The notes below the pieces were generated by a model. That model saw only the letters and a list, made by a program, of their open reading frames with translations. It had not been told where the DNA came from and did no database searches. This document shows positions 1 to 7,336 of a DNA stretch of 64,000 nucleotides, piece by piece; position 1 is the first letter of the stretch; every line of letters begins with the position of its first letter. Made by a program: the position numbers and the translations under genes. Source of the DNA: Aliivibrio_A kagoshimensis (lineage in GTDB: Bacteria; Pseudomonadota; Gammaproteobacteria; Enterobacterales; Vibrionaceae). The stretch spans positions 1-64,000 of the forward strand of contig NZ_JAKJSQ010000004.1 of NCBI RefSeq assembly GCF_050337105.1, written 5' to 3'.

Positions 1-102
1 ATTATATACTGCTATATTTTATAGTTAGGCCGAAATCTGTGAGTAAATATTTCATGATGAAATGATTAAAAACACTTTTATTTGTGGAGGTTGGCTATTA
101 TC

Positions 103-144
103 ATGCGCCTTATTATTCCCCCTACAATTATTGCTTTGTGCTAA
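103..144 (+). CDS. Possible 13-codon leader peptide upstream of potA
   Basis: A short frame encoding MRLIIPPTIIALC starts with ATG, preceded by GGAGG at 86-90 (a 12-base spacer, on the long side). Its stop TAA (142-144) lies just before the GGAG (147-150) that would serve potA. It contains a Pro-Pro pair and is out of frame with potA. A translated leader that couples to, or attenuates, potA is inference only. The alternative is that GGAGG has no function. Confidence 0.3.
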   Translation: MRLIIPPTIIALC

Positions 145-161
145 ACGGAGACATAACTGCA

Positions 162-1277
162 TTGACCAGTACTGAACGAAACATTCCCCCTGTCATCACC
201 TTGACCAATGTCAGCAAAAGCTTTGATGATAAAGAGATCATCTCAAACTTTAATTTGACCGTTGCCCATGGTGAGTTTATTACACTACTTGGTCCTTCGG
301 GCTGTGGTAAAACTACGATTTTACGAATGATCGCGGGTTTTGAAAGTGCAGACAATGGTTCCATTTTGTTAGACAGCATAGACGTGACTGAGCTGCCCTC
401 AGAACAACGTCATGTCAATACCGTGTTTCAAAGTTATGCCCTATTTCCACATATGACCGTATTTGAGAATGTGGCATTTGGTCTAAAAATGCAAAAGAGA
501 CCTGACAGTGAAATCACACCGCGAGTGATGGAAGCATTGCGTATGGTTCGTTTAGACAATATGGCTAGTCGAAAACCACAACAGCTATCGGGGGGACAAC
601 AACAACGTGTAGCGATTGCTCGTGCGGTGATCAACAAACCAAAAGTACTGCTATTAGATGAGTCACTCTCAGCGCTGGATTATAAATTACGTAAGCAGAT
701 GCAGATCGAACTTAAACAGTTACAGAGACAGTTAGGCATCACCTTTATCTTTGTAACTCACGATCAAGAAGAAGCACTCTCCATGTCCGATCGTATCATT
801 GTGTTACGTGATGGTGTTATTGAGCAAGATGGTTCACCACGTGAAATATACGAAGAACCAAAAAATCTGTTCGTGGCGAAATTCATCGGCGAAATCAATG
901 TGTTTGATGCGCAAGTAGTCAGCCGTATCGATGAGAAAAGAATCACTGCGGTCATTGAAGGAAAACAGACGATAGTCACCTGCCCCGATCACGTTGAAAC
1001 GGGTGATCAGCTGCAAGTACTACTGAGACCTGAAGACTTACGAATCACAGAAATCAGTAAAACGGATAACCGCGGGATTGTTGGTCACATTGTCGATCGC
1101 ACCTATAAAGGCATGACTTTGGATTCTGTGGTTGAACTTGAATCTGGGGTAAAAGTGATGGTCAGTGAGTTCTTCAATGAAGACGATCCTGATGTTGACC
1201 ACTCTTTGGGCCAAAAAGTGGCTATTACATGGGTAGAAAGCTGGGAAGTGGTACTGAGAGATAATGAAGAGATTTAG
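162..1277 (+). CDS. potA: Spermidine/putrescine ABC transporter ATP-binding protein PotA
   Basis: ATPase subunit that powers polyamine import through PotB/PotC with the periplasmic receptor PotD. The Walker A motif GPSGCGKTT, signature LSGGQQQ, Walker B LLLDESLSALD and the H-loop THDQEEA are all present. A C-terminal TOBE-like regulatory region follows, and near-identity to enteric PotA runs to the end (EFFNEDDPD, WVESWEVVL). The frame opens at a GTG at 84, but no ribosome site precedes that codon and family similarity starts about 33 codons in. I therefore chose TTG at 162, behind GGAG at 147-150, giving 371 residues, close to the usual size. The 3' end overlaps potB by 14 bases. The start is uncertain; the function is not. 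Confidence 0.93.
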   Translation: MTSTERNIPPVITLTNVSKSFDDKEIISNFNLTVAHGEFITLLGPSGCGKTTILRMIAGFESADNGSILLDSIDVTELPSEQRHVNTVFQSYALFPHMTVFENVAFGLKMQKRPDSEITPRVMEALRMVRLDNMASRKPQQLSGGQQQRVAIARAVINKPKVLLLDESLSALDYKLRKQMQIELKQLQRQLGITFIFVTHDQEEALSMSDRIIVLRDGVIEQDGSPREIYEEPKNLFVAKFIGEINVFDAQVVSRIDEKRITAVIEGKQTIVTCPDHVETGDQLQVLLRPEDLRITEISKTDNRGIVGHIVDRTYKGMTLDSVVELESGVKVMVSEFFNEDDPDVDHSLGQKVAITWVESWEVVLRDNEEI

Positions 1278-2118
1278 TTTACAGCAGTACATCATCACCC
1301 TCATTCTTTTTTGGCTGGTGACGTTTGTCTTCATTCCAAACTTGATGATTATCGGCACCAGTTTTTTAACTCGTGACGAATCAAATCTGATTGAGTTGAC
1401 GTTTACTCTGGATAACTACAGACGATTATTTGATCCACTGTATGCCAAAGTCATGTGGCACTCGCTTTATATGGCGACCGTGGCGACATTTTTCTGTTTA
1501 CTGATTGGCTACCCTTTCGCATATATCATCACTAAGTTGCCTGAAAGAATCCGGCCTTTGATGTTGTTTTTAGTGATTATCCCATTTTGGACTAACTCAC
1601 TGATTCGTACCTATGGGCTGAAGATTGTGCTTGGCAGCCAGGGTGTATTGAATAAGAGCTTACTCTACTTGGATATTATTGATAAGCCGATCAGAATTAT
1701 GTATTCAGAACACGCGGTGATGATCGGTTTAGTCTATATACTCTTGCCTTTTATGATTCTGCCTCTCTACTCGGCAATAGAGAAGTTAGATCGTAGCTAT
1801 ATCGAAGCAGCACGTGACTTAGGGGCAAATCGTTTACAGACGCTCATTAAGATCACGATACCCCTCACGGTGCCAGGTGTGATTGCAGGGTGTTTACTGG
1901 TATTGCTTCCTGCTTTAGGTATGTTTTACGTGTCTGACTTGTTGGGGGGAGCGAAGAACCTTCTCATTGGGAACGTCATTAAAAGTCAGGTACTAAATGC
2001 TCGTGATTGGCCGTTTGGCTCAGCAACCAGTGTAGCGCTAACACTCGTGATGGCAATGTTGTTATACGCTTACTATAAAGCCAATAAACTATTACATCGT
2101 AAATCGGAACTGAATTAA
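1264..2118 (+). CDS. potB: Spermidine/putrescine ABC transporter permease PotB
   Basis: Inner-membrane permease of 284 residues with about six hydrophobic helices. The conserved permease loop that contacts the ATPase reads EAARDLGANRLQTLIKITIP near residues 178-197. It starts inside the end of potA (14-base overlap) and ends in a TAATG overlap with potC, so the three genes are translationally coupled. The first residues (MKRFSLQQYIITLILFW) look like a normal PotB membrane entry, which supports the start. The usual partner is PotC, with which it forms the channel. Confidence 0.93.
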   Translation: MKRFSLQQYIITLILFWLVTFVFIPNLMIIGTSFLTRDESNLIELTFTLDNYRRLFDPLYAKVMWHSLYMATVATFFCLLIGYPFAYIITKLPERIRPLMLFLVIIPFWTNSLIRTYGLKIVLGSQGVLNKSLLYLDIIDKPIRIMYSEHAVMIGLVYILLPFMILPLYSAIEKLDRSYIEAARDLGANRLQTLIKITIPLTVPGVIAGCLLVLLPALGMFYVSDLLGGAKNLLIGNVIKSQVLNARDWPFGSATSVALTLVMAMLLYAYYKANKLLHRKSELN

Positions 2119-2888
2119 TGAGAAATTTTATTAAGTTTGGATTTCTATCCTTAGTGTTCGCCTTTTTGTATATCCCAATTGTGGTACTGATTGTGAACTC
2201 ATTTAACGCCAGTAAATTTGGTATGAAATGGGGGGGATTTACCTTTAAGTGGTATCAAGCGCTATTGAATAATGACACTTTACTTCAAGCTGCAACGAAC
2301 TCGCTGACGGTAGCGTTATTTTCTGCAACAGCTGCTACTGTCATTGGTAGCTTGACTGCTGTCGCGCTATTTCGCTTCCGGTTTAAAGGAAAAAACTTCA
2401 TTAATGGATTGCTTTTTACTGTGATGATGTCGCCTGATATTGTCATGGCGATCGCCTTTTTAGCGCTGTTTTTAGTCATTGGTGTACAGCTAGGTTTTGT
2501 TACCTTACTGATCGCTCATATCACTTTCTGCCTCCCTTTTGTGGTGGTAACCGTCTATAGCCGTTTAAAAGGGTTCGATGTAAAAATGCTTGAAGCAGCC
2601 AAAGACTTAGGGGCGAGTGAATGGATTATTCTTAAGCAGATCATCTTCCCGTTGGCTAAGCCAGCCATTTCTGCGGGTTGGTTGCTGAGTTTTACCTTAT
2701 CACTCGATGACGTCATTATTAGCTCCTTTGTTACCGGTCCGACTTATGAGATTCTGCCATTGAAAATTTATTCTATGGTTAAAGTCGGCATCTCTCCTGA
2801 GGTAAATGCTTTGGCGACAATTATGCTGATTGTCTCTTTGAGTATGGTGCTGTTATCTCAACTCATTGCCAAAGACAAAATAAAATAG
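2118..2888 (+). CDS. potC: Spermidine/putrescine ABC transporter permease PotC
   Basis: Second channel subunit, 256 residues, multi-spanning, with the permease loop EAAKDLGASEWIILKQIIFP near residues 159-178. It begins in the stop codon of potB (TAATG). The next gene, potD, follows after 136 bases, a gap large enough to hold a separate promoter, so the receptor may be expressed at a different level from the membrane complex. Length and motifs are as expected for the family. Confidence 0.93.
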   Translation: MRNFIKFGFLSLVFAFLYIPIVVLIVNSFNASKFGMKWGGFTFKWYQALLNNDTLLQAATNSLTVALFSATAATVIGSLTAVALFRFRFKGKNFINGLLFTVMMSPDIVMAIAFLALFLVIGVQLGFVTLLIAHITFCLPFVVVTVYSRLKGFDVKMLEAAKDLGASEWIILKQIIFPLAKPAISAGWLLSFTLSLDDVIISSFVTGPTYEILPLKIYSMVKVGISPEVNALATIMLIVSLSMVLLSQLIAKDKIK

Positions 2889-2954
2889 GTGAGCCCAATC
2901 ATTTATTATCGGTGAATTGCATAAATTATGTGATGTTAATCGTCTTTTGTTTGT

Positions 2955-2960
2955 TATACT
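2955..2960 (+). promoter_or_regulatory. potD: Possible -10 element for potD
   Basis: TATACT lies 65 bases before the potD start inside the potC-potD gap. No convincing TTGACA-like -35 sits at the right distance. A TGTGA half-site at 2930-2934 could be read as half of a CRP box, but the second half is poor. Treat as a weak suggestion of a potD-specific promoter. Confidence 0.3.
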
Positions 2961-3024
2961 CGTGCAAATTTTTTATTCAGCTAATCTCTTTAGCCAAATT
3001 ATCACAGCGATATAGGAGTTATTA

Positions 3025-4068
3025 ATGAAGAAGTTTTCTTCAATAGCAGCCGCGACATGTTTTGCCTCTATGATCTTCACTGGAAGTGTTAATGCTGCTG
3101 AAAATGAGCTTTATTTTTATAATTGGTCTGAATATATCCCAAATGAAATACTTGAACAGTTTACCGAAGAGACTGGCATCAAAGTGTACTACTCGACCTA
3201 CGAATCTAACGAAAGTATGTATGCGAAGCTAAAGACTCAAGGCAGCGGTTATGATCTTGTCGTACCATCAACCTATTTCGTCTCTAAGATGCGAAAAGAG
3301 AATATGTTACAAGAGATTGATAAAACAAAATTAACGCACTTTAACGATTTGGACGAAAAGTATCTAAACAAGCCTTTTGATCCTGATAATAGTTACTCGA
3401 TACCTTACGTCTGGGGCGCCACAGGTATTGGTGTTAATGCCGATTTAATGGATCCTAACGAGGTCAGCAATTGGAGTGACCTTTGGGATCCGAAATGGGA
3501 AGGTCAATTGATGATGATGGATGACTCTCGCGAGTTTTTCCAAATTGCATTAAGTAAATTAGGCTACTCAGGCAACACGACCGATCCAGCGCAAATCAAA
3601 GAGGCGTACGAAGAGTTACGTAAGTTAATGCCAAATGTACTGGTCTTTAACTCAGACTTCCCTGCTAACCCGTATTTGGCGGGTGAGACCTCATTAGGTA
3701 TGTTGTGGAACGGTTCCGCATATATTGCTCGTCAAGAAGGCGCGAACATCCAGATAGTGTGGCCAGAGAAAGGGACCATATTCTGGATGGACAGCTTAGC
3801 GATTCCAGCAGGAGCTAAGAACACAGAAGCAGCACATAAGATGATCAACTTCTTATTGCGCCCTGAAAATGCAGCTAAAATCGCACTAGAGATTGGTTAC
3901 CCAACACCAGTGAAAACGGCTTACCAGTTCCTACCCGTTTCATTTGCACAAGATCCAAATGTATTCCCACCTGCTTCAGCGTATGAAACAGGCGAATGGC
4001 AGGATGAAGTGGGTGATGCTAGCACTCTTTATGAAGAGTTCTTCATCCGCTTAAAAGTGGACAAGTAA
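3025..4068 (+). CDS. potD: Periplasmic spermidine/putrescine-binding protein PotD
   Basis: Extracytoplasmic receptor for polyamines, 347 residues. It opens with a Sec signal peptide (positively charged MKKF, hydrophobic core, cleavage likely after VNAA around residue 25). The mature start ENELYFYNWSEYIPNEIL is the classic PotD/PotF opening, and the WGATGIG and SREFFQIALSKLGYS segments are family hallmarks. GGAG at 3014-3017 gives a good ribosome site. It is followed by a strong terminator shared with the convergent phhB. Whether it prefers spermidine or putrescine cannot be told from sequence alone. Confidence 0.92.
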   Translation: MKKFSSIAAATCFASMIFTGSVNAAENELYFYNWSEYIPNEILEQFTEETGIKVYYSTYESNESMYAKLKTQGSGYDLVVPSTYFVSKMRKENMLQEIDKTKLTHFNDLDEKYLNKPFDPDNSYSIPYVWGATGIGVNADLMDPNEVSNWSDLWDPKWEGQLMMMDDSREFFQIALSKLGYSGNTTDPAQIKEAYEELRKLMPNVLVFNSDFPANPYLAGETSLGMLWNGSAYIARQEGANIQIVWPEKGTIFWMDSLAIPAGAKNTEAAHKMINFLLRPENAAKIALEIGYPTPVKTAYQFLPVSFAQDPNVFPPASAYETGEWQDEVGDASTLYEEFFIRLKVDK

Positions 4069-4110
4069 TCACTGAATAACGTTAATCAGAGCGTTAACGA
4101 TAGTAAAAAA

Positions 4111-4142
4111 CGCCTGATGGAGATTCCATCAGGCGTTTTTTT
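4111..4142. terminator. Bidirectional terminator between potD and phhB
   Basis: A perfect 10-bp stem CGCCTGATGG / CCATCAGGCG with a 5-base loop is followed by seven T on the plus strand and preceded by six A (T on the minus strand). It lies between convergent genes, so it can serve both. Confidence 0.9.
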
Positions 4143-4168
4143 ATGGGGTGTGAGACTGAGGTGTAGGG

Positions 4169-4504
4169 TTACATCAGTGAATCCGTTTTAGAAGCACAGA
4201 TAAAATCGTTCTTATGCAAGCCTTTGATGGAGTGGCTCCACCAACGAACGGTAACCTTGCCCCACTCCAACGTGATTTCAGGGTGGTGAAACTCAGCTTC
4301 TGCTAACGCAGCAACTGCATTTGTAAAATCCCATGCGAGTTTAAAGTTCTTGAATTTATAGGCGCGCTCTAGCTGAGAAACGCCCTGGTCTTTTATGATG
4401 GTCCACTCAGGCAGCTGCAACATGAGTTCAACCATTTCACTGTTATTAACCTGGGGTGCATCTATTTGGCACGCTTCGCATTTCATTTCGGTAAGTACTG
4501 ACAT
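4169..4504 (-). CDS. phhB: Pterin-4a-carbinolamine dehydratase PhhB
   Basis: Regenerates the pterin cofactor used by phenylalanine hydroxylase by dehydrating 4a-hydroxytetrahydropterin. The 111-residue protein carries the family core: WTIIKDQGVSQLERAYKFKNF, then FHHPEI (catalytic His pair) and the WWSHSIKGLHKNDF tail. It sits 8 bases behind phhA on the same strand, the standard phhAB arrangement, so the two are almost certainly cotranscribed. Length is normal. Confidence 0.94.
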   Translation of the reverse strand: MSVLTEMKCEACQIDAPQVNNSEMVELMLQLPEWTIIKDQGVSQLERAYKFKNFKLAWDFTNAVAALAEAEFHHPEITLEWGKVTVRWWSHSIKGLHKNDFICASKTDSLM

Positions 4505-4512
4505 TGTTCCCT

Positions 4513-5373
4513 CTACTCTATTACGGTTGAAGTGTTTGAAATTGGTGTTGGTTGTTCCTCTTTTGGAGGAAACATCGGTGAGTGCAAGCCTAGTGCTTTC
4601 GCTTGTTCTACTTTTGACATGATATCTTGTCTGGTTAACTCTAATAGTGCTTCGATAGAGTCGATAGCAAAATAGATCGGTTGCATGATATCAATGCGGT
4701 ATGGTGTTCTCATGATGTCAACTGCATCGAATTTTTTCACGATACATTTACGGGGTGTGCTTTTTCCTGTGCTCTTTTTATCCGGTAAGCCAACATAATT
4801 GGTTTCACTGGGTGATGATAAGATCCCGCCACCATATACTTTATAATCATCAGGCGCGCCGACCAGACCAAATTCTACGGTGAACCAGTAGAGGCGCGCT
4901 AAATAAACCCTATCCTCTTTGCTTGCTTTGGCGCCGAGCAACCCATATTGATGAGTAAACTCTGCAAACGATGGATTGGTTAGCATGGCGCAGTGTCCAA
5001 AGATTTCATGGAAAAAATCGGGTTCTTGCAAGTACTCAATCTCCTCTTCGCTGCGCATGAACGTGGCGGCAGGGAATTTCTTCTCTGAGAGCAGTTTAAA
5101 AAAACGGTCGAAATTAATCAATGCAGGAACAGGCTCAATACGCCATCCTGTACTTTGCTCTAGAACTTTATTGATATCATTGAGTTGGGGGGCGCGATTA
5201 CGGTCTAAATCTAATAATGCTAACCCGTCTAGGTATTCACGACACGCCTTAGAAGGAATGTTATGCATTTGCCGATTAACCAATAGAGACCACACTGCAT
5301 CATCTTCAGCTCGCCACTGGACAATGCCATCTTGGTCAGGTTTTATTGAGACATACTTTGTCATCTTAGCCAT
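4513..5373 (-). CDS. phhA: Phenylalanine-4-hydroxylase PhhA
   Basis: Tetrahydropterin- and iron-dependent monooxygenase converting phenylalanine to tyrosine. The iron ligands are visible as His122 and His127 in FHEIFGHCAML and Glu168 in WFTVEFGLVG. The length of 286 is typical for bacterial single-domain enzymes, with no regulatory ACT domain. It is the first gene of phhAB and diverges from the fahA-maiA-AACS operon across a 331-base region with a TyrR-type box. Met4 is an alternative start. Together with its neighbours it feeds phenylalanine into tyrosine breakdown. Confidence 0.95.
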   Translation of the reverse strand: MAKMTKYVSIKPDQDGIVQWRAEDDAVWSLLVNRQMHNIPSKACREYLDGLALLDLDRNRAPQLNDINKVLEQSTGWRIEPVPALINFDRFFKLLSEKKFPAATFMRSEEEIEYLQEPDFFHEIFGHCAMLTNPSFAEFTHQYGLLGAKASKEDRVYLARLYWFTVEFGLVGAPDDYKVYGGGILSSPSETNYVGLPDKKSTGKSTPRKCIVKKFDAVDIMRTPYRIDIMQPIYFAIDSIEALLELTRQDIMSKVEQAKALGLHSPMFPPKEEQPTPISNTSTVIE

Positions 5374-5704
5374 CGATATTCCCTTGTTGATATCCTATTT
5401 TTAGAATAGGGCTTATTGTTGGTTAAGTCGCCTATCCACAAAATTTGGTTAAAACTAAGATGTAAATAATATGTTACAGTCTTGTTGGTTAATCCGTTTT
5501 GTTACTGTCCATAATTCATGTGTACAAATGACATTATTGCAATAAAAGCAGGGATTAAAGGCACGGCTTTCCAAAAGTGTAATTTACCACGTACGAAATG
5601 TTATTTAATTTGATGATAGTTTGATTATTTATTTGCCAATTGGGTTCGGATGTTACAAATTAGAGGGATAACACATCGTTAAACGCATAAAGTGAGGATT
5701 AGTA
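5374..5704. other. 331-base divergent regulatory region between phhA and fahA
   Basis: No open frame of substance. It contains a TyrR-like box (5461-5478) and a small inverted repeat CCTATT/AATAGG (5394-5410) in the likely 5' leader of phhA. I found no sigma54 GG-N10-GC element here and no clear sigma70 pair for either direction. AGTGAGGA at 5692-5699 is the fahA ribosome site. Confidence 0.6.
5461..5478. promoter_or_regulatory. Candidate TyrR/PhhR box
   Basis: TGTAAATAATATGTTACA matches the TyrR consensus TGTAAA-N6-TTTACA at 11 of 12 specified positions. It is 88 bases before phhA and about 227 before fahA, so it could control either or both. The known link of TyrR/PhhR proteins to aromatic amino acid catabolism makes this plausible. 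It is not proven from sequence. Confidence 0.65.
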
Positions 5705-6697
5705 ATGAAATTAGCATCCCTAAATCGTGGTCGTGATGGTCAATTAATTGTGGTGAACAGAGCGCTTACTCACGCCACACTGGTATCTGACATCGCACCC
5801 ACCCTTCAATATGCGTTAGACAATTGGCAAGCGTTATCGCCACAATTAGGTAAGGTCTATGACCAATTAAACGCAAACGAGCTTGAGAGTCAGTTTCCTT
5901 TTGAGATAAAAGAGTGTGCTTCTCCCCTTCCACGTGCATTTCAATGGGCTGATGGCAGTGCCTATGTAAACCACGTCGAGTTAGTTCGTAAAGCTCGTGG
6001 TGCCGAAATGCCAGCCAGTTTTTGGACGGACCCTTTGGTATATCAAGGGATGTCTGATGGCTTCTATAGCCCTACTGCTGATATCGAAATTGCAGATATT
6101 AATTGGGGCGTTGATTTTGAAGGTGAGATTGCCGTTATTACTGACGACGTACCAATGGCCGTGAATGCAAAAGATGCCGCTGAACATATCAAACTACTTA
6201 TGCTTGTGAACGATGTTTCCCTTCGTAATTTAATTCCAGGAGAGCTCGGCAAAGGATTTGGTTTTTTCCAATCTAAGCCTGCCTCAGCCTTCTCCGCTAT
6301 TGCTATTACACCTGATGAACTCAATGACAACTGGCGAGACAACAAAGTACACCTTCCGTTGAATGTCTGGCTAAATGAACAGCAATTTGGTCAGCCTAAC
6401 GCTGGTGTAGACATGACGTTTGATTTTTCACAACTGGTTGAACATGTAGCCAAATCAAGGCATCTAGCCGCCGGTACCATCATAGGATCAGGCACCGTCT
6501 CAAATCGTGACCGAAGCGCAGGATCATGCTGCATTGCTGAAGTACGTATGATTGAAACCATAGAAGACGGCGCACCAAAAACACCCTTTATGCAGTATGG
6601 TGATCGCGTGAAAATAGATATGGTTGATTCATCTGGTAAGTCAATCTTTGGTGCTATCGAACAACAAGTTGTTCCGTATCAAGTGCAAATAAAATAA
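5705..6697 (+). CDS. fahA: Fumarylacetoacetate hydrolase family protein
   Basis: Last hydrolytic step of the homogentisate pathway: splits fumarylacetoacetate into fumarate and acetoacetate. The 330-residue protein has a short N-terminal cap and the FAH fold. Metal-site residues are in the DINWGVDFEGEIAVITDDV segment (about 128-146), and the C-terminal substrate region is GTIIGSGTVSNRD followed by GDRVKIDM. It starts a three-gene plus-strand operon with maiA 9 bases later. Its partner isomerase next door makes the tyrosine pathway assignment much firmer than for a generic FAH-fold protein. Confidence 0.88.
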   Translation: MKLASLNRGRDGQLIVVNRALTHATLVSDIAPTLQYALDNWQALSPQLGKVYDQLNANELESQFPFEIKECASPLPRAFQWADGSAYVNHVELVRKARGAEMPASFWTDPLVYQGMSDGFYSPTADIEIADINWGVDFEGEIAVITDDVPMAVNAKDAAEHIKLLMLVNDVSLRNLIPGELGKGFGFFQSKPASAFSAIAITPDELNDNWRDNKVHLPLNVWLNEQQFGQPNAGVDMTFDFSQLVEHVAKSRHLAAGTIIGSGTVSNRDRSAGSCCIAEVRMIETIEDGAPKTPFMQYGDRVKIDMVDSSGKSIFGAIEQQVVPYQVQIK

Positions 6698-6706
6698 GGG
6701 GGTATC

Positions 6707-7324
6707 ATGGTTGAGCTGTTAGATTATTTCCGTTCTTCAGCATCGTTTCGAGTTCGAATAGTACTGAATTTGAAAGAGATCGAGCACCAATTGTCGCCTA
6801 TCTCATTATTAGACGGAGATCAGACGTCTGCGGATTACAAAGCAATTAATCCTGCAGGCTTGGTGCCGACCTTGATGACTGAGGAGGGAAAGTTAAGTCA
6901 GTCATTGGCCATTATTGAGTATTTGGATGAATGTTACCCACAGTCTCCATTGCTGCCTAACGATCCTTGGCAACGTGCTCAAATCCGCTCATTAGCTCTG
7001 CAGATCTGTTGTGATATTCACCCATTGAATAACCTTCGAGTATTAAAATATCTGAATCAAAATCTTGACGTCAACGACGAGCAAAAGACAGAGTGGTATC
7101 ACCATTGGTTGGCTATTGGGTTTGAAGCCCTCGAAGCAGAACTGCAGCATGGTGATACTCACTTCTCCTATTCTGATACACCCAATTTGCTTGATGTCTG
7201 TTTAATACCGCAAATCTTTAATGCCCTTCGTTTTGAACTAGACATGACCCCTTACCCAACATTATTACGTATCTACCAATATGGAATAACCCAAAAGCCC
7301 ATAAAAGATGCGTTACCAGATTAA
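6707..7324 (+). CDS. maiA: Maleylacetoacetate isomerase
   Basis: Zeta-class glutathione transferase that isomerises maleylacetoacetate to fumarylacetoacetate using glutathione. The N-terminal thioredoxin-like domain begins LLDYFRSSASFRVRIVLNL, with the zeta-class SSxSxR active-site motif (Ser11 region). NPAGLVPTL carries the cis-proline, and QSLAIIEYLDE binds glutathione. The C-terminal helical domain has DICCDIHPLNNLRVL-type features. Length is 205, slightly short of the usual 210-215. Operon: fahA, then this, then acetoacetyl-CoA synthetase. Confidence 0.92.
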   Translation: MVELLDYFRSSASFRVRIVLNLKEIEHQLSPISLLDGDQTSADYKAINPAGLVPTLMTEEGKLSQSLAIIEYLDECYPQSPLLPNDPWQRAQIRSLALQICCDIHPLNNLRVLKYLNQNLDVNDEQKTEWYHHWLAIGFEALEAELQHGDTHFSYSDTPNLLDVCLIPQIFNALRFELDMTPYPTLLRIYQYGITQKPIKDALPD

Positions 7325-7336
7325 GGAAAATCGACA

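Noticed and set aside
84..161. GTG at 84 as the potA start
   Set aside because: No ribosome site before it, and family similarity begins only after the later TTG; the GGAGG here instead precedes a short out-of-frame ATG.
5500..5704. Sigma54 promoter upstream of fahA
   Set aside because: Looked for GG-N10-GC on both strands; none fits the spacing.
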